DNA of 64,000 nt from Candidatus Syntrophosphaera thermopropionivorans (lineage in GTDB: Bacteria > Cloacimonadota > Cloacimonadia > Cloacimonadales > Cloacimonadaceae). The notes beneath the pieces were generated by a model. The model worked only from the letters and a program-made list of their open reading frames with translations. It did no database searches and was not told the origin of the DNA. The DNA is taken from contig NZ_SMOG01000001.1 in NCBI RefSeq assembly GCF_004353895.1, forward strand, positions 1-64,000, given 5' to 3'. Both the position numbers and the translations under genes were made by a program. This document shows positions 6,581 through 15,797 of the stretch, one piece after another; the first letter of the stretch is position 1; every line of letters begins with the position of its first letter.

Positions 6581-9376
6581 ATGAAAAAATCAATGACCAT
6601 CCTGCTGTCGTTGATAATGCTGATATTTAATTTATCAGCAACTATGTTTTGTCCTGATACTGGCGAAACCATTCCTGGCTTTGCCAATTCTAATTATTTT
6701 GAACCATCTACTCCAGAAAATATTGACATAGGAGCAAAGGATGTCAATTCCTGGAGTGGAACAGGACCCTGGGGAGGAAATATTCGTTACCTCACCACTG
6801 ATCCCACTAATCCCAACCGTGTTTTTGCTGCCAGTGGTTCAAGTTTAACTGCAGTTGAAGGTGGAGTTTATTACAGTATTGATGGCGGAATAAACTGGCT
6901 TCCCACCACTTTACCCCGTAAAGCTTATAATGCAATAGCTTCTTCTCCCTCACAACCTGGAGTATTTTATGCTGGAGCTCGCAATGGACTTTATAAAAGC
7001 ACAGATTATGGAATAACCTGGCAAGCCGCTGGACAATCTTCATCTTATATTTTAGGTTTAGGTGTCCAAGCTAATAATGGTAATGTAATTGTAATGGGAA
7101 AATCCGGTAATGTCGGTTTTTTAGTTTCTAATGATGGAGGTGCAACCTTCAATTCTGTTGGTGTAAACTCTGGTTTTATGCGTCATTTTGCCTGGCACGA
7201 AAACAATCCTCAAAGAATGTATGTAGTAATGGGAAGTTCCACTTCTTCGGTGTTGACCAGTGTAGATAACGGTCAAACCTGGACTAATTTTGGTCCAGCA
7301 GGAGATGGATGGGGTATGTATGCTTCTCCTACTGATAGCCTTTTCTGCTTAATAGCTCACGCAAATGGAATATACAGAACTACTGATGGAGGATTAAACT
7401 GGACTAATGTGCTGGGTGGCACTTTTCGCAATGTTACAGAATTCAATGGTTCATATTTTGCCTCCTCTAATGCTGGGGGAATTTTTGAAAGCAATGACCA
7501 GGGTTTAACCTGGCAAGTTACACCTCATCCAGTTGTTCAATCTACCTGGCAAGCAGCTACTTCTACCAGTGCTGGAGCACTTTTTGGACACTGGGGTGGA
7601 ATATTTCGCGTCACAGGTTATCAACAACCTATAGTTCCCTCTCATACAGGGATCAATCTCGCCCTGGTACACGGTCTGGCTTATTATGCTGATACTAATG
7701 AACTCTGGGGTGGAACTGAAGGAAGTGGTCTCTATTGCAGCACTGATAATGGTCTAACCTGGGAACATAAAGTAAACGGGTTGAACAATTGGATGGTTTA
7801 TGAATTGCAACCGACCAATCACCAATTCTATCATTCTGGCAGAATGTTGGTTGGAACTTTGGATGGTGCTTACACTTCTATGGATGGAGGAAACACCTGG
7901 TCTTATGTGTATTTCCAGGGTACTCAGGTTTCTGCCTGCGAAGTCCATCCTACTAACCCAAATATTTTTTGGCTTGGCTCTGCTTCCGGTGAAATTAAAT
8001 ATACTACAGATGGTGGTCAAACCTTTAACACTTCAGGTGGCGGATATTTTGGATACGCACCTCGTTTAAAATTGGGAAAAGCTCCTGATGGAAACTTACG
8101 TCTCTTCTTATGTTTCCAGGGAAGTGCTACTGCAGTTTGGTATTCTGACGATGGAGGTGCTAATTTCGTTCCTACTACCGGATTAGAAAGTACCACTTAT
8201 CAACCTATGGTCTCTATCAGACCAATTTTGGGAGATCAGCCACAAATTATTTATGCTTCCACAAACTCAGGAGTTTTTAAATCAACCGATAATGGAGCTA
8301 CCTACTCTTTAACTGGAATGACTGGTTTCAGTTGGAGCGTTTTAGCCGGACCAGGTCAACAGGTTGTTTCAGGAAAGGATAATGGAGTTAGTTATAGCAC
8401 TAATGAGGGAACTACCGCTACCTCTATAACCCAGAATCTTGAAGCTAATGCCACGATCTGGCAAATAGCCTGGGGCAGCAGTACCAATCAGGTATATATC
8501 GCTACTCGTGGAAGAGGCATCCTGGAAAATCGCTTTGACTCGGAAGAATATCTACCTCCTACTAACCTAACTGCAAATCCACTGGATAGTGCAATCCTGT
8601 TAAATTGGACTCCTCCAGCAGGAACATTACTTCCTGTTTCCTATATTATCTGGCGAGATGCCTATCCTCTTGTATCTCTTCTTGCTTCTCAAACCTCCTA
8701 TACCGATTCAGGTTTAATCAACGGACAAGAATATAAGTACTTTGTATCTGCGGTTTATGAAAACGATATACATACTTCAAGTATACAGATAATCACAGCA
8801 ATACCTGCAATTCCAACTTATCAACCTGTGGTTAATCTAACGGCTGAAGTCTCCAATTATGATGTAATTCTTAGCTGGACTGCACCCGGAGCTGGTGAAA
8901 CTGGGTATAAAATCTATAGAGATGACAACCTTATCTATACGATAACCGACCCTTCTATTACCAGTTACACTGATACTGGACTTACTGCAGGCAATTATTT
9001 ATACGGTGTTACAGCAACTTATCCCACTGGAGAATCTGCACCAGTTACAGTTAGTGTTACTGTTGTATCCAATTATGACCCGAATATACCGGGATTAATC
9101 ACAGAACTGAAATCCTGTTATCCTAATCCTTTCCAGAACTCTACCTCTATTCATTACTCAGTAAAAGAACAGGTACCAGTGGAAATACGTATTTATAATG
9201 CCCGAGGTGAATTAATCCGTAAATTGGTAAATGATAACAGAGCACCAGGAAATTATAATATTGTTTGGGATGGACGCATGCAGAATGGTTCTCGTGCTCC
9301 CAGCGGAATCTATTTCTATCAGATGAAAGCAGGTAACTTTAATAGCCAACCCCAAAAACTGCTACTGATGAAATAA
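6581..9376 (+). CDS. Secreted BNR/sortilin-type beta-propeller protein with fibronectin III and T9SS domain
   Basis: 931 residues. A signal peptide (about 1-20) is followed by roughly 600 residues of repeated BNR-type motifs (for example SIDGGINWLP, STDYGITWQA, SNDGGATFNS, TTDGGLNWTN, SMDGGNTWSY), which fold as one or two seven-bladed propellers, as in sortilin/Vps10 or xyloglucanase-like proteins. Two fibronectin-III-like domains follow (about 660-830). From about residue 845, CYPNPFQNST opens a T9SS type A sorting domain ending LLLMK. It is predicted to cross the outer membrane by T9SS and stay surface-attached or be released. No catalytic residues could be assigned, so adhesion or glycan binding is as likely as hydrolysis. 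Own RBS; monocistronic. Confidence 0.85.
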   Translation: MKKSMTILLSLIMLIFNLSATMFCPDTGETIPGFANSNYFEPSTPENIDIGAKDVNSWSGTGPWGGNIRYLTTDPTNPNRVFAASGSSLTAVEGGVYYSIDGGINWLPTTLPRKAYNAIASSPSQPGVFYAGARNGLYKSTDYGITWQAAGQSSSYILGLGVQANNGNVIVMGKSGNVGFLVSNDGGATFNSVGVNSGFMRHFAWHENNPQRMYVVMGSSTSSVLTSVDNGQTWTNFGPAGDGWGMYASPTDSLFCLIAHANGIYRTTDGGLNWTNVLGGTFRNVTEFNGSYFASSNAGGIFESNDQGLTWQVTPHPVVQSTWQAATSTSAGALFGHWGGIFRVTGYQQPIVPSHTGINLALVHGLAYYADTNELWGGTEGSGLYCSTDNGLTWEHKVNGLNNWMVYELQPTNHQFYHSGRMLVGTLDGAYTSMDGGNTWSYVYFQGTQVSACEVHPTNPNIFWLGSASGEIKYTTDGGQTFNTSGGGYFGYAPRLKLGKAPDGNLRLFLCFQGSATAVWYSDDGGANFVPTTGLESTTYQPMVSIRPILGDQPQIIYASTNSGVFKSTDNGATYSLTGMTGFSWSVLAGPGQQVVSGKDNGVSYSTNEGTTATSITQNLEANATIWQIAWGSSTNQVYIATRGRGILENRFDSEEYLPPTNLTANPLDSAILLNWTPPAGTLLPVSYIIWRDAYPLVSLLASQTSYTDSGLINGQEYKYFVSAVYENDIHTSSIQIITAIPAIPTYQPVVNLTAEVSNYDVILSWTAPGAGETGYKIYRDDNLIYTITDPSITSYTDTGLTAGNYLYGVTATYPTGESAPVTVSVTVVSNYDPNIPGLITELKSCYPNPFQNSTSIHYSVKEQVPVEIRIYNARGELIRKLVNDNRAPGNYNIVWDGRMQNGSRAPSGIYFYQMKAGNFNSQPQKLLLMK

Positions 9377-9445
9377 GCATATGAGATAGGCTCTATTTCA
9401 TAAAAAAGGGAAAGATTGAACATACCTTGATCTTACCTTAATTAT

Positions 9446-9525
9446 AGAAATGAAAAGGATAGGAATTATCTTTTAGAAGAGCATAACTCTCTCTGATTAA
9501 AGATTTCTTTATCCTTTTCATTTCT
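9446..9525 (+). terminator. Long inverted repeat downstream of the propeller gene
   Basis: AGAAATGAAAAGGATA (9446-9461) is repeated perfectly inverted at 9510-9525 and followed by TTT. The 16-bp stem encloses 48 bases. It lies 70 bases after the stop at 9376. It could end transcription, although the T tract is short and the loop long; an RNA-stabilising 3' structure is the alternative. Confidence 0.5.
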
Positions 9526-9570
9526 TTTACCATTTATATATTAATTTTTAGGGTTCATTATCATCAATCG

Positions 9571-9900
9571 GTGTGAAGATGTCCTCATCTGCATCATGCA
9601 AAATCAGCTAAAAACATATCCGAAAGAAATTGAAAGCGGGATAAGTAATAGTGTGCAGATGTCTTCATCTGCACCAAGCAGTATAACCTTTACACTTATT
9701 TGAAAGAAATTGAAGGCGGGATAACTTTTACATGTGGTTTTATAAGTAATTTTATAAGTTAATCACGCACTTGTGAGCTTGCGATAAAGTGAAAGTCATT
9801 AGGACATTATGCAAAGAAGGACCTTTGCATACCATAACCTTTGCATACTATAACTTTTTCATACTATTCCTTTGTATACCATTACCAATTTATATAACAT
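9571..9900. repeat. Composite intergenic repeat, copy A
   Basis: A structured element shared with 15424-15696. Head: an 80-bp unit beginning GTGTGCAGATGTC and ending GCGGGATAA, present twice here (9571-9650 and 9651-9730). The second copy contains the perfect 9-bp hairpin GTGCAGATG-TCTT-CATCTGCAC (9653-9674). Middle: TTTATAAGT...AATCACGCA...GCGATAAA. Tail: hairpin TATGCAAAG-AAGGAC-CTTTGCATA (9808-9831) running into about five degenerate 16-bp units of the type ACCTTTGCATACCATA. No coding potential. Confidence 0.85.
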
Positions 9901-9934
9901 TTTGAAGTTAAGGATATTTCTCAACTTTTATTAT

Positions 9935-10111
9935 AGGCTCTGACAAATTTAAATCTTACTAATACAATCATAATATAGACCTAAAGTCTATACTAAGTTA
10001 TAAATAAGCGCTGGCAAGTTTAAATTGTGCACGAATACAATCATAGAAATAAACTTAAAGTCTATAATAAATAAGCCCTGACAAACCGAAACTTGGTACT
10101 CTGTCAGGGCT
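9935..10111. repeat. Two-and-a-half-copy tandem repeat of about 70 bp
   Basis: Units begin at 9935, 10007 and 10074 with AGGCTCTGACAA, AGCGCTGGCAAG and AGCCCTGACAAA. The first two share AATACAATCATA and TAAAGTCTATA in the same order. The third is shortened and forms the 10074-10111 hairpin. It lies just past the 3' end of the 10138-15117 gene. Confidence 0.75.
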
Positions 10112-10117
10112 TTTATT
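10074..10117. terminator. Hairpin terminator, probably bidirectional
   Basis: AGCCCTGACA (10074-10083) pairs perfectly with TGTCAGGGCT (10102-10111). The plus-strand side ends in TTTT; the minus-strand side, facing the gene that stops at 10138, ends in TATTTATTAT. It most likely ends the large minus-strand T9SS gene. Confidence 0.7.
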
Positions 10118-10137
10118 CTTTTTGATAAAGAAGTTTT

Positions 10138-13100
10138 TTACTTCATCAGGATCATCTTCTTAGTACTGCTATATTTACCACTGCTCATCTTATACAGATA
10201 TACACCACTGGCTACAGGCTGATTATGATTATCTCGTCCATTCCAGACTACTGAATAATGACCTGGAGTTTGGACCTCATTCACCAGAGTACGTACCAGC
10301 TGTCCCTTCAAGTTGTAGACCTCTATGGTCACAGGACTGGTCTCTTTCACACTGTAGCGAATAGTGGTCTCTGGATTGAACGGATTAGGATAGTTATTAA
10401 ACAATTCTGTTGCCAGAACAGGAATATTCTCATCATCTACTGGTGTTACACTTCTAACCATCACATCATCTACCAGGAAAATAAAGGCATCATCAGAGAC
10501 ACACTGGATTCCCAGATAGACATCACTGTTCATATAATTGGTAAGAGGATAGGTGTATTCCGTCCAGGCTACCGGTGCTTCTACTGGGTTGTCTCCACTG
10601 ATAATAATAAAATCAGAAGGATTTGTCCCACTCGTAGAGACTCCCACTTTAAATCTTTCTAATCCATATTGATTGGTATAGGAGCGTGCCCAGAACTTCA
10701 ATTCTACAGGATAATGTAAAAGAGGACTGATTAACCAATCATTATTAGGTGGATTAATGCTGGCAAAAGAAGCTGCTTCCTTGATGCCACTATGAGGATT
10801 GGCTCCGGTCAAAGGAGGAGTGGTAGCGGAAGGTACAAAGATAATGTATGCCATTGGAGAACCAGAATTGGGAAAAGTAACATTCTGTATTCCCACAGTA
10901 TTGCTCTGGTCTACATCTATCAGTGTCCAGGGTGCAAAGCTAAGAGCAAAATTGGCATAACTTTCAAAACCATCCTGGAAAATTAATATACTTTCGTTCA
11001 ATACAAAATTAACCGTAGTTGTCTGTCCAGTTACTACAACTACATTCTCTTGAATAGCAGGTAGATATCCTGAAGCAAAAACGGATACTGTATGAGTTCC
11101 AGTTTGAACTAACATACTGTAGGCTCCACTGGTATTGGTAATAGCAGTTACATTCCCACAGGAAACAATAGCTCCTGCTATGGGAGCATTAGAGGTATTA
11201 CGTACTACTCCAGCAATAGTGCCAATATAAGTTACTTTAATTAAAGTATTGGAAAAAGCTGCTTCAGATTGGACATTATTGCTATAGACAGATTTTACTG
11301 CCCATTTATAAGTACCATCAGGTAAGTTAGACCAGCCTGTATCAATAAATGTAGTATCCTGAATAGCTGTATCCGTTAATAAAATCCAGGAACTTTCATT
11401 GTTTTCCTGTCCCTGTAAGAGACGCCAGACTTTATAGCCCAATAATATCCTATCCTGTACAAAAGATCGCGACATCTCAATTCTGGATATTCCACTCTCC
11501 CGCATTCTTGCTCTATTAGAAGCTTCTTTTTCAGCGAACGCTGCCGCTTCCCTTTCTGATAGACCTCTCATTTCAAAAGGAACAGAACAAACAGGCGAAT
11601 TTATTACCTTCCCTTGAGCAGGACCGACATATACATCATCAATATACCAACCCGCATAATTGACTACCGTAGTAGCATACATTTGGAACTGGATTTCTAC
11701 TTCGGACAGACCAGCATAGGAACTGAGGTCAACCACTCTTTCTTGCCATTGGGTATTGGTGTAATCCCAGGAAGGACCCCAGATTACTGTCCCATTAACC
11801 GCTACTTGACAGAAATCAAAATCACCAAAGACATTCTCCCAACTCCAGAAACGAAGTTCAGGATTGAGAATACCAGCCAGATTAAAAGTCTTGGTGAGAT
11901 AATTGAAGCCCCCGGAATTGGTATAGTTGGTGTAAATTTTAGTGCCCCACATTCCTGTCCCAGAATAGCAAGTGGGGGGTGGAATTACATTAGTTCCGGT
12001 ATATTCCGGTACCCAGTTTGCTACATCGTAGGTATTTGTCCATTCCCAATCACCTAAAGGATTAGACCAATTAGAAGAAGGTACCCATCCACCATCATTG
12101 AGCTCAAAATCATCCACTCCAGAGATATTTGTTGAAGAAGGACTACGCCAGGCTATAGAAACATGGTTTTGGGTTGGAATTTCTGTGGCTATTACCTGGG
12201 TTGGAGGATAAGCAAGTTCATTAAGAACTATATCTCCCATATTTACATTAGTTGAACCGACATCCACCGTTCCCGTTGCATTCTGATATCCAGAACAAGA
12301 GGCAAGATAGCTATAAGTGTGATTCGCATATACATTATTAATAGTAAACTGACCAGAAGCATTAGTAGTAACCTGATAATTCGCATAACCCGTAAGATTT
12401 ATGGAGGCATCAGCAAGTCCTACCGTAGGTTGGTCACTTCCTACAATCCTTCCAATAACTGTTACCTGAGGCAATGGAGTGAGCACAAAGTTAGTGGTCA
12501 CCGTCTCATTTTCTACTACATTAACGGTATTGGTAGCATCATTATAACCAAATTTACTTGCTTTAACCTGATGCGTTCCCACCTGGACATAAGGAAATGT
12601 GAAAGTTCCCGTAGAACTGGTAGTGCAGGATAAGGTAGTTCCAAGAACCACGACCGTTGCTCCTTCCAGCGGAATATTACCTGGTCCGTAAACTGTACCC
12701 GTGATAGATCCTAAACCCGAAGTGATAAACATCAAAGTTGTCTTGGGAAAAGTAGCTGTCGGTGTAGCTGTAGGAGGATTGGAAGGATCATAATCTACCG
12801 TATCACTAAAGACATTGCGAGTCCTATTTGCAACTGTTCCAGTTTGAGTGCGAAAGAGATCTGAGGAGCTATAATATTGAGTATCCATAGGACGCTCAAC
12901 CATTACTACCAGGTTTCCTCCACCATAAGGATAAGGGTTGGTGAGATGGATCAAGATATCATTCTGCCCGCTGGGATAATCCACATTGTCACTGAATACA
13001 GAAGTCAATTGAGTTGAGGGTATCCATCCAGCTGCAAGGTCAGTCTGAGTGGTCTCTCCTATCCAGATATTAGTTGGCATATTAGGTAGATTAGTCACAA

Positions 13101-15117
13101 AGTTATTATAAAATTGGATATCGGTAAGCAAACCTCCTACATTGATTTCTGAAGCAAGATATACGGTTTCAAAGAGGGAGTTCTTATAGTACATATCTAC
13201 TGGCATACGACCGGTGCTGGTTCCTGTGCCTATTGTTACGCCTATCGTACCTTGAGGATACACCAGTACATTTAAATTAGAGCTCTGATTATTTGCAGCT
13301 ATTTCATCTCCAGTTAAGGATACTTCACCATAAATATAAGTAGTACCAGATTCGGTGGGAGTCCAGGGAATAGTGAAATCCAGAGTCTGTAGAGAAGCAA
13401 TAGCTGTTCCTGCTACAGAATTAAGCAGAATTCCGTCTTCTTTCATTAATTTGACCGTATAGTTAGTCTGGGTTGCGGTTCCATTATTCTTTACTTGTAT
13501 GATATAGGGGGTAACTGCGCCCACACTGGTATTGGGAGGACCACTGATACTCAAGCATCCTAAATCATTTACAATTGCTTGTCCCGTGTAGAAAATGGTA
13601 GTCTTAGGGAATTGACCGGACACAGTTGCACTTGCTGGAGGATTGGCAGGATCATAGGTGGTACTATCACTCTGAACTTTTCGTGCCCTATTAGAGCCTA
13701 CCGTCTGAGCTAAGAAATAATCGGATGAAGAATAATACTGAGTATCCATAGGTCTTTGGACCATCATTACCAGATTTCCAGGAGTATGCATATAAGGAGT
13801 CTGTAAGGGTATAGTGATGGTATTAGTTCCTTCTGGATAAGTAACATTACCGTCAAACACCAGAGTTAATTGTGTGGAAGGTATCCAACCAGCACTCAAA
13901 TCTGCTAAATTAGTTGAACCTAACCAGATCTTGGTTGCTCCGTTTGCCGGAGAATCAGCAAACTGATTGTAGAAAGCTAAAGAAGTTATGGTTCCACTGG
14001 TAAAACCAAGTTCATCAGAATAATAAAGACATTCAAAAAGTGAATTCTTATAGAAGAAATCCATTGGGATACGAGCTGTTTGATCTCCTGCACCTATGGT
14101 TACTGCTTGTACGCCTTCTGGTTGGACAGCAATATTAAGAGGAGGAGTTTGATCGTTATTAGGATTTTGATCTCCGGGTAAGACTACCTTACCATAAAGG
14201 ACACCAGGACCTGCTGTAGTAGGTGTCCAGGGAATAGTATAGGTTAAAATTTCACTAGGTTGAATGGTAGTTCCATTTACCGAACCAACTTCCTGAGTGT
14301 CTAATAATAATTTAACTTGATAAGTTGATTGAGCATTACTACCCCGATTACGAACAGTTACGATGTAATTATAACTCTGACCTGCAGTAGGAGTGGTGTT
14401 TCCAGTAATAGAAAGAGCTGCTAAATCATTCGGAACAGCTACTACGGGATTAAACTCATAAACAGTTCCTTCACCGGGCCATACATTAACAGCATTATTT
14501 GCAGTAGTAGTAGAAGCAGTAGCCGGAGTACCTGGTGTCACACTATAGAACCAGCCTGAACCTCCAGGAAGCATATTGATACCAATGGAGGCAGAAGGGT
14601 TATTTGGTGTTCCTTCGGCTGAGCCATAGACAAAGTCAATTTTACCATTTTCATATAATCTAACCTGTAAGTTGAAAAAAGGGGATAAAGTTGAACTATA
14701 GTTCCACCTCAGGTTAGTATATTGAATGGTAAAAATGCGATTAGGAGCTGTGCCGGAAAGTAGATATTCACAAGTACCTGCTGCCAGGCTGCAGTCATCC
14801 CATAGGGGTGCAATGACGGGAACAATAGTGGTAGAAGTTAAATTATTACTCAAGTTACTACTCGTCTGAGAAGTACCTAAACCAATCCAGCCATTTGATG
14901 AGATTTTAATCTCTGTATAGCTATTTTCTCCATAGGGGAAGGTAAATTCAATAGGAATAGCTGAGGAAATAGCATCATCAGAGGAAATACCTGCATTTGT
15001 TCCCGTGATGGGAGTGTAGGTCCCATTTGTGGCATTGAAGGTATAGTATTCATCAATACCTGCAAAAGCAAAACCTATGATTACCCCCATCAATAAAATT
15101 AAAATGAATCGCTTCAT
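10138..15117 (-). CDS. Very large modular T9SS surface protein (CARDB, carboxypeptidase-regulatory, MAM/adhesin-like modules)
   Basis: 1659 residues with a signal peptide (1-19, cleaved near AFA-GID) and AGAGGAGAAAG before the ATG. Domains in order: an N-terminal beta sandwich (about 20-225, with ISSNGWIGLGT); two homologous modules of about 285 residues (about 231-515 and 518-800), each a CARDB-like start plus a region with MDTQYYSSSD; two carboxypeptidase-regulatory-like beta domains (802-890, 889-980); a jelly-roll adhesin-type domain (about 1001-1180, WYIDDVYVG); a fibronectin-III-like segment; another regulatory-like domain (about 1299-1380); a second adhesin domain with DGFES and LVDDVMV; and a T9SS sorting domain from about 1575 (NNYPNPFNPETTI) ending MILMK. 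No enzyme motif seen. Probably a cell-surface adhesin or matrix protein. Flanked on both sides by the composite repeat. Confidence 0.85.
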   Translation of the reverse strand: MKRFILILLMGVIIGFAFAGIDEYYTFNATNGTYTPITGTNAGISSDDAISSAIPIEFTFPYGENSYTEIKISSNGWIGLGTSQTSSNLSNNLTSTTIVPVIAPLWDDCSLAAGTCEYLLSGTAPNRIFTIQYTNLRWNYSSTLSPFFNLQVRLYENGKIDFVYGSAEGTPNNPSASIGINMLPGGSGWFYSVTPGTPATASTTTANNAVNVWPGEGTVYEFNPVVAVPNDLAALSITGNTTPTAGQSYNYIVTVRNRGSNAQSTYQVKLLLDTQEVGSVNGTTIQPSEILTYTIPWTPTTAGPGVLYGKVVLPGDQNPNNDQTPPLNIAVQPEGVQAVTIGAGDQTARIPMDFFYKNSLFECLYYSDELGFTSGTITSLAFYNQFADSPANGATKIWLGSTNLADLSAGWIPSTQLTLVFDGNVTYPEGTNTITIPLQTPYMHTPGNLVMMVQRPMDTQYYSSSDYFLAQTVGSNRARKVQSDSTTYDPANPPASATVSGQFPKTTIFYTGQAIVNDLGCLSISGPPNTSVGAVTPYIIQVKNNGTATQTNYTVKLMKEDGILLNSVAGTAIASLQTLDFTIPWTPTESGTTYIYGEVSLTGDEIAANNQSSNLNVLVYPQGTIGVTIGTGTSTGRMPVDMYYKNSLFETVYLASEINVGGLLTDIQFYNNFVTNLPNMPTNIWIGETTQTDLAAGWIPSTQLTSVFSDNVDYPSGQNDILIHLTNPYPYGGGNLVVMVERPMDTQYYSSSDLFRTQTGTVANRTRNVFSDTVDYDPSNPPTATPTATFPKTTLMFITSGLGSITGTVYGPGNIPLEGATVVVLGTTLSCTTSSTGTFTFPYVQVGTHQVKASKFGYNDATNTVNVVENETVTTNFVLTPLPQVTVIGRIVGSDQPTVGLADASINLTGYANYQVTTNASGQFTINNVYANHTYSYLASCSGYQNATGTVDVGSTNVNMGDIVLNELAYPPTQVIATEIPTQNHVSIAWRSPSSTNISGVDDFELNDGGWVPSSNWSNPLGDWEWTNTYDVANWVPEYTGTNVIPPPTCYSGTGMWGTKIYTNYTNSGGFNYLTKTFNLAGILNPELRFWSWENVFGDFDFCQVAVNGTVIWGPSWDYTNTQWQERVVDLSSYAGLSEVEIQFQMYATTVVNYAGWYIDDVYVGPAQGKVINSPVCSVPFEMRGLSEREAAAFAEKEASNRARMRESGISRIEMSRSFVQDRILLGYKVWRLLQGQENNESSWILLTDTAIQDTTFIDTGWSNLPDGTYKWAVKSVYSNNVQSEAAFSNTLIKVTYIGTIAGVVRNTSNAPIAGAIVSCGNVTAITNTSGAYSMLVQTGTHTVSVFASGYLPAIQENVVVVTGQTTTVNFVLNESILIFQDGFESYANFALSFAPWTLIDVDQSNTVGIQNVTFPNSGSPMAYIIFVPSATTPPLTGANPHSGIKEAASFASINPPNNDWLISPLLHYPVELKFWARSYTNQYGLERFKVGVSTSGTNPSDFIIISGDNPVEAPVAWTEYTYPLTNYMNSDVYLGIQCVSDDAFIFLVDDVMVRSVTPVDDENIPVLATELFNNYPNPFNPETTIRYSVKETSPVTIEVYNLKGQLVRTLVNEVQTPGHYSVVWNGRDNHNQPVASGVYLYKMSSGKYSSTKKMILMK

Positions 15118-15797
15118 TATCTTTCTCCTCTTTTGTATATTTACAATATTATTTAAAAGTTTATATGCATAAAACTGTCAATTAAAATATACCAATTATT
15201 ATAGAAATATTAGGTTGATGTTGCAAATATTCCATCTTCATAAGACAGAAAGAGTTTCACTCTTTTTATGATGTTAATGTTCCAGCTAATTTGATTTCCT
15301 TAGTGGGCAAAGTCTTCCCTGGCTTGTTAATTTGCCTGGTATAAGAATATCTCTATCATGCTGATATGCTTAGGGTGCTCATTCTTATGGTATTCAGATA
15401 TTTCTGGGGTATAGATGCCAATGGTGTGCAGATGTCCTCATCTGCACCAAGCGTCATCAGCTAAAAGCATATCGGGAAAAAATTGAAGGTGAGATAACTT
15501 CAAAATGTAGTTTTATAAATAATTTCATAAGCTAATCACGCAACTGTGGTCTTAGCGATAAATCATAATCTTGAGGACTTGATGCAAAGGAGGACCTTTG
15601 CATACCATTAGCTTAGCATACCATTACCTTTGTATACCATCATCTTTGAATAACATTACCTTTGAATACCATAAAGGGTACCTTTATATACTATTCATTT
15701 TTCATTTTAATCAGCTTTAGATAACGTACCAGACAAGAAATAGTTTGACAGAATAGAATTATAGAAAAAAAGAGAAGTATTGATAAAGGAGCAGTTT
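15118..15797. other. Intergenic region holding repeat copy B
   Basis: 680 bases between the divergent large T9SS gene and purA. The first 300 bases are AT-rich with a short hairpin AAAGAGT-TTC-ACTCTTT near 15250. From 15424 to 15696 it is occupied by repeat copy B. A TTGACA at 15745-15750 lies before purA but has no good -10 at normal spacing. No gene seen. Confidence 0.6.
15424..15696. repeat. Composite intergenic repeat, copy B
   Basis: Same order and orientation as copy A. The head hairpin GTGCAGATG-TCCT-CATCTGCAC is at 15426-15447, in one 80-bp unit only. The middle has TTTATAAATAATTTCATAAG and AATCACGCAACTG. The tail hairpin ATGCAAAG-GAGGAC-CTTTGCAT (15582-15603) runs into five 16-bp tandem units (15594-15673): ACCTTTGCATACCATT, AGCTTAGCATACCATT, ACCTTTGTATACCATC, ATCTTTGAATAACATT, ACCTTTGAATACCATA. 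Confidence 0.85.

Noticed and set aside
10258-12633. Plus-strand ORFs opposite the 1659-residue protein
   Set aside because: Shadow frames of a long gene with a signal peptide, repeats and a T9SS tail; they have no RBS or recognisable motif.
15594-15673. Possible CRISPR array
   Set aside because: The 16-bp units are directly adjacent with no unique spacers, and no cas gene is present.
9571-15696. Transposon or insertion sequence bounded by the repeat copies
   Set aside because: The copies are direct, composite and internally repeated. There is no transposase, terminal inverted repeat or visible target duplication, so a mobile element is not supported.
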